Assembly (NCBI GenBank): GCA_023419095.1
Contig: JAEZYN010000027.1
Coordinates: 1-16,116, forward strand
Direction of reading: 5' to 3'
Length of the DNA stretch: 16,116 nt
Source of the DNA: Bacteroidota bacterium
GTDB lineage: Bacteria; Bacteroidota; Bacteroidia; Flavobacteriales; Weeksellaceae
Positions within the stretch are counted from its first letter, which is position 1, and every line of letters starts with the position of its first letter. Both the position numbers and the translations under genes were made by a program. Under the pieces are notes generated by a model. The model was not told the origin of the DNA. It did not search any database and worked only from the letters and a program-made list of their open reading frames with translations. Below, piece after piece: positions 14,498 to 16,116 of this stretch.

Positions 14498-14908
14498 ATG
14501 AAACTTCTAAAACTTGTAATTCCCGCGTTTGCAGTGATCGCTATGCTATCCTGCCAAAAGAGTGGCCCCAAAGACATTGCGCTGGGCAAAGACCAATGCG
14601 ATAACTGCCGGATGACCATCAGCGAACTTGGCTATGCCACGGAACTCATTACTGAAAAAGGGCGTGCATATAAGTTCGACGACATCATGTGCATGAACAT
14701 GTATAAAAATTCAAACCCCGACAAAGCCAAAAACGCAAAGCTTTTTGTGATCGATTATCCTACAGGTAAATTCCTTGAAAAAGCAAAAGCAACGCTCATC
14801 AAAGGTGGCAGCATAAAATCTCCGATGGGCGGCAACACACAGGCTTACCAAAACCGTGCAGCCGCAGAAAAAGCCGCCGCAGCAACGGGCGCAAGTCTAA
14901 CGAAATAG
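14498..14908 (+). CDS. nosL: NosL copper chaperone lipoprotein
   Basis: A 136-residue lipoprotein that binds Cu(I) and hands copper to apo-NosZ for CuZ assembly. Seen: signal peptide with lipobox AMLSC (Cys19), then DQCDNCRMTI with C34, C37 and M39, the family signature; KFDDIMCMNMY (59-69) and SPMGGNTQAY (M110) also match the family core. The last 20 or so residues are an Ala/Lys-rich tail with no known role. It starts 31 bp after the NosB-like gene and ends 6 bp before nosD, so it is cotranscribed. Acts on the periplasmic face of the membrane. Length is a little below many NosL proteins but all expected metal-binding residues are present. Confidence 0.95.
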   Translation: MKLLKLVIPAFAVIAMLSCQKSGPKDIALGKDQCDNCRMTISELGYATELITEKGRAYKFDDIMCMNMYKNSNPDKAKNAKLFVIDYPTGKFLEKAKATLIKGGSIKSPMGGNTQAYQNRAAAEKAAAATGASLTK

Positions 14909-14914
14909 CAGATC

Positions 14915-16116
14915 ATGATCAGACTTTTGTTATTGTTGATGCCGCTTTTTTTGTTTCCGAACGTGCTGAGAGTGGGCAAAAACGAACAATTTAAAACAAT
15001 AAAAGAAGCTGTCGCCGCCTCGAAAAGTGGCGACAGCATTTTAGTAGAGCGCGGGCATTATAGGGAAGGCAACATCAGTATCACCAAGCCGCTTACGCTG
15101 ATCGGGATCGGCCGGCCTGTCTTGGATGGTGAAATGAAATATGAGATCATCTCGATGCGCGCGAGCCACATCCATATCAGCGGTTTCAAAATTATAAATT
15201 CCGGCGAAGACGAAATAAAAAACATCGGCGCAGTGCGTCTCTACAACAGCGAATACTCCAGCATCACCAACAATATTTTCGAAAACAATTACTTTGGGAT
15301 CTACATACAGCGCGGCTACCGCTGCCTCATCGCGAATAATAAAATTATTACCTTAAGATCGAAATCACAGGAAGGCGTAGGCGATGGCATCCACGGCTGG
15401 GTAAGTGACGAACTTTGGATCAAGAACAACTATATCGAAGGTCATAAGGACGGCATTTATCTCGAAAAAGTAATAAACTCCTACATCTACCGCAACTACT
15501 CGACGAAAAACCTGCGTTACGGCCTGCATTTCATGAACTCCAACGATGATGTGTACGTTAACAATGTATTCGATAACAACAATGCCGGCGTGGCCGTGAT
15601 GTACAGTAATAATGTGGGAATGGTAGGCAACAGCTTCATCAATAACTGGGGCGACGCGAATTATGGACTTCTGCTGAAAGACATCAGCTTCAGTAAGATA
15701 AAACACAACCGCTTTGCGAATAACACCATCGCCATCTTTATGGATGGCGCCACAAAAATCGATTTTCTACGAAACGTCATCGAAGACAATGGCTGGGCGA
15801 TGAAAATCAACTCAAACTGTATGGAGAATAAGGTCATCAACAATAATTTCATCAATAATACCTTCGATGTAAGTACGAGCGGAACGATGGCCATGAACGA
15901 TTTTAAACGGAACTACTGGGACAAATATGAAGGCTATGATCTGGACAAAGATAAAATAGGCGACATCCCCTTCCATCCATTGAGCCTCTACGCCGTATTG
16001 GTGGAAAACAATCCATCGATCATGCTTTTGTTCCGTACTTTCTTCGTGGATTTACTCGACCGTACGGAGAAAATTCTTCCGAGCCTGACGCCAGAAAACT
16101 TTGTGGATGCCGAACC
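14915..16116 (+). CDS. nosD: NosD periplasmic copper-processing protein, 3' end cut by window edge
   Basis: The first 400 residues of NosD, a right-handed parallel beta-helix protein that works with the NosFY ABC transporter and NosL in maturing the copper centres of NosZ. Seen: a hydrophobic signal peptide (MIRLLLLLMPLFLFP), the opening FKTIKEAVAAS with SGDSILVERGHY, many Asn-rich helix turns such as NNIFENNYFGIYI and RNYSTKNLRYGLHF, and the conserved GDGIHGW motif around residue 155. RNYWDKYEGYDLDKDKIGD followed by PFHPLSLYAVL is typical of the NosD C-terminal part, so only a few residues are probably missing. Start ATG is 6 bp after the nosL stop. nosF and nosY would be expected further right. 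Confidence 0.96.
   Translation, partial: MIRLLLLLMPLFLFPNVLRVGKNEQFKTIKEAVAASKSGDSILVERGHYREGNISITKPLTLIGIGRPVLDGEMKYEIISMRASHIHISGFKIINSGEDEIKNIGAVRLYNSEYSSITNNIFENNYFGIYIQRGYRCLIANNKIITLRSKSQEGVGDGIHGWVSDELWIKNNYIEGHKDGIYLEKVINSYIYRNYSTKNLRYGLHFMNSNDDVYVNNVFDNNNAGVAVMYSNNVGMVGNSFINNWGDANYGLLLKDISFSKIKHNRFANNTIAIFMDGATKIDFLRNVIEDNGWAMKINSNCMENKVINNNFINNTFDVSTSGTMAMNDFKRNYWDKYEGYDLDKDKIGDIPFHPLSLYAVLVENNPSIMLLFRTFFVDLLDRTEKILPSLTPENFVDAE

Noticed and set aside
14845..15039. Minus-strand 64-codon frame across the nosL-nosD junction
   Set aside because: It is antisense to two well-supported nos genes and has no features of its own.

Overview
The window looks like chromosomal DNA from a flavobacterium, probably of the Chryseobacterium/Kaistella (Weeksellaceae) group. 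I infer this from the clade II nitrous-oxide reductase cluster, the protein families present, the AT-rich spacers with almost no Shine-Dalgarno sequences, and repeated matches to the Bacteroidota -7 promoter element TAnnTTTG upstream of genes. I could not compare sequences, so the genus is a guess.

Positions 1-4347 (minus strand) hold one compact unit that reads leftwards: a bacteriophytochrome histidine kinase, its heme oxygenase (stop and start overlap by one base), a catalase-like heme protein, and an Fpg/Nei-family DNA glycosylase that runs off the left edge (one base between stop and start). This pairs a red-light sensor and the enzyme that makes its biliverdin chromophore with an apparent peroxide or heme protein and an oxidative DNA-repair enzyme. 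No response regulator is visible. Positions 4397-5413 hold a NdpA/YejK-type nucleoid protein with its own promoter, and 5769-7670 holds dnaK with a strong terminator. Between those two lies a gene-free spacer with a second, orphan terminator-like hairpin. A 490-base gene-free stretch follows dnaK's start and contains the dnaK promoter, eight 21-bp tandem repeats and the terminator of the next gene.

Positions 8161-16116 form a nitrous-oxide respiration and copper-supply region. On the minus strand are a TonB-dependent copper receptor of the OprC/NosA type (8161-10200), preceded by a small exported Cys-rich protein, and separately a lipoprotein cytochrome c (10748-11134). Diverging from that cytochrome on the plus strand is the nos operon: lipoprotein cytochrome c, nosZ, a NosB-like membrane protein, nosL and nosD, which is cut by the right edge. 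The inferred workflow is: OprC-like receptor brings copper across the outer membrane, NosL/NosD (and nosF/Y presumably beyond the window) help supply and mature the copper centres of NosZ, and the cytochromes feed electrons for N2O reduction to N2. The 147-base divergent region carries a CRP-type palindrome placed about 42 bp upstream of the expected nos start, which suggests activation by a Crp/Fnr-family regulator.

The points most worth following up are the phytochrome/oxidative-defence operon, a substituted chromophore-pocket residue in the phytochrome, the exact conservation of the OprC copper motif, the Cys-rich partner protein, the two palindromic operators, and the 21-bp repeat array.
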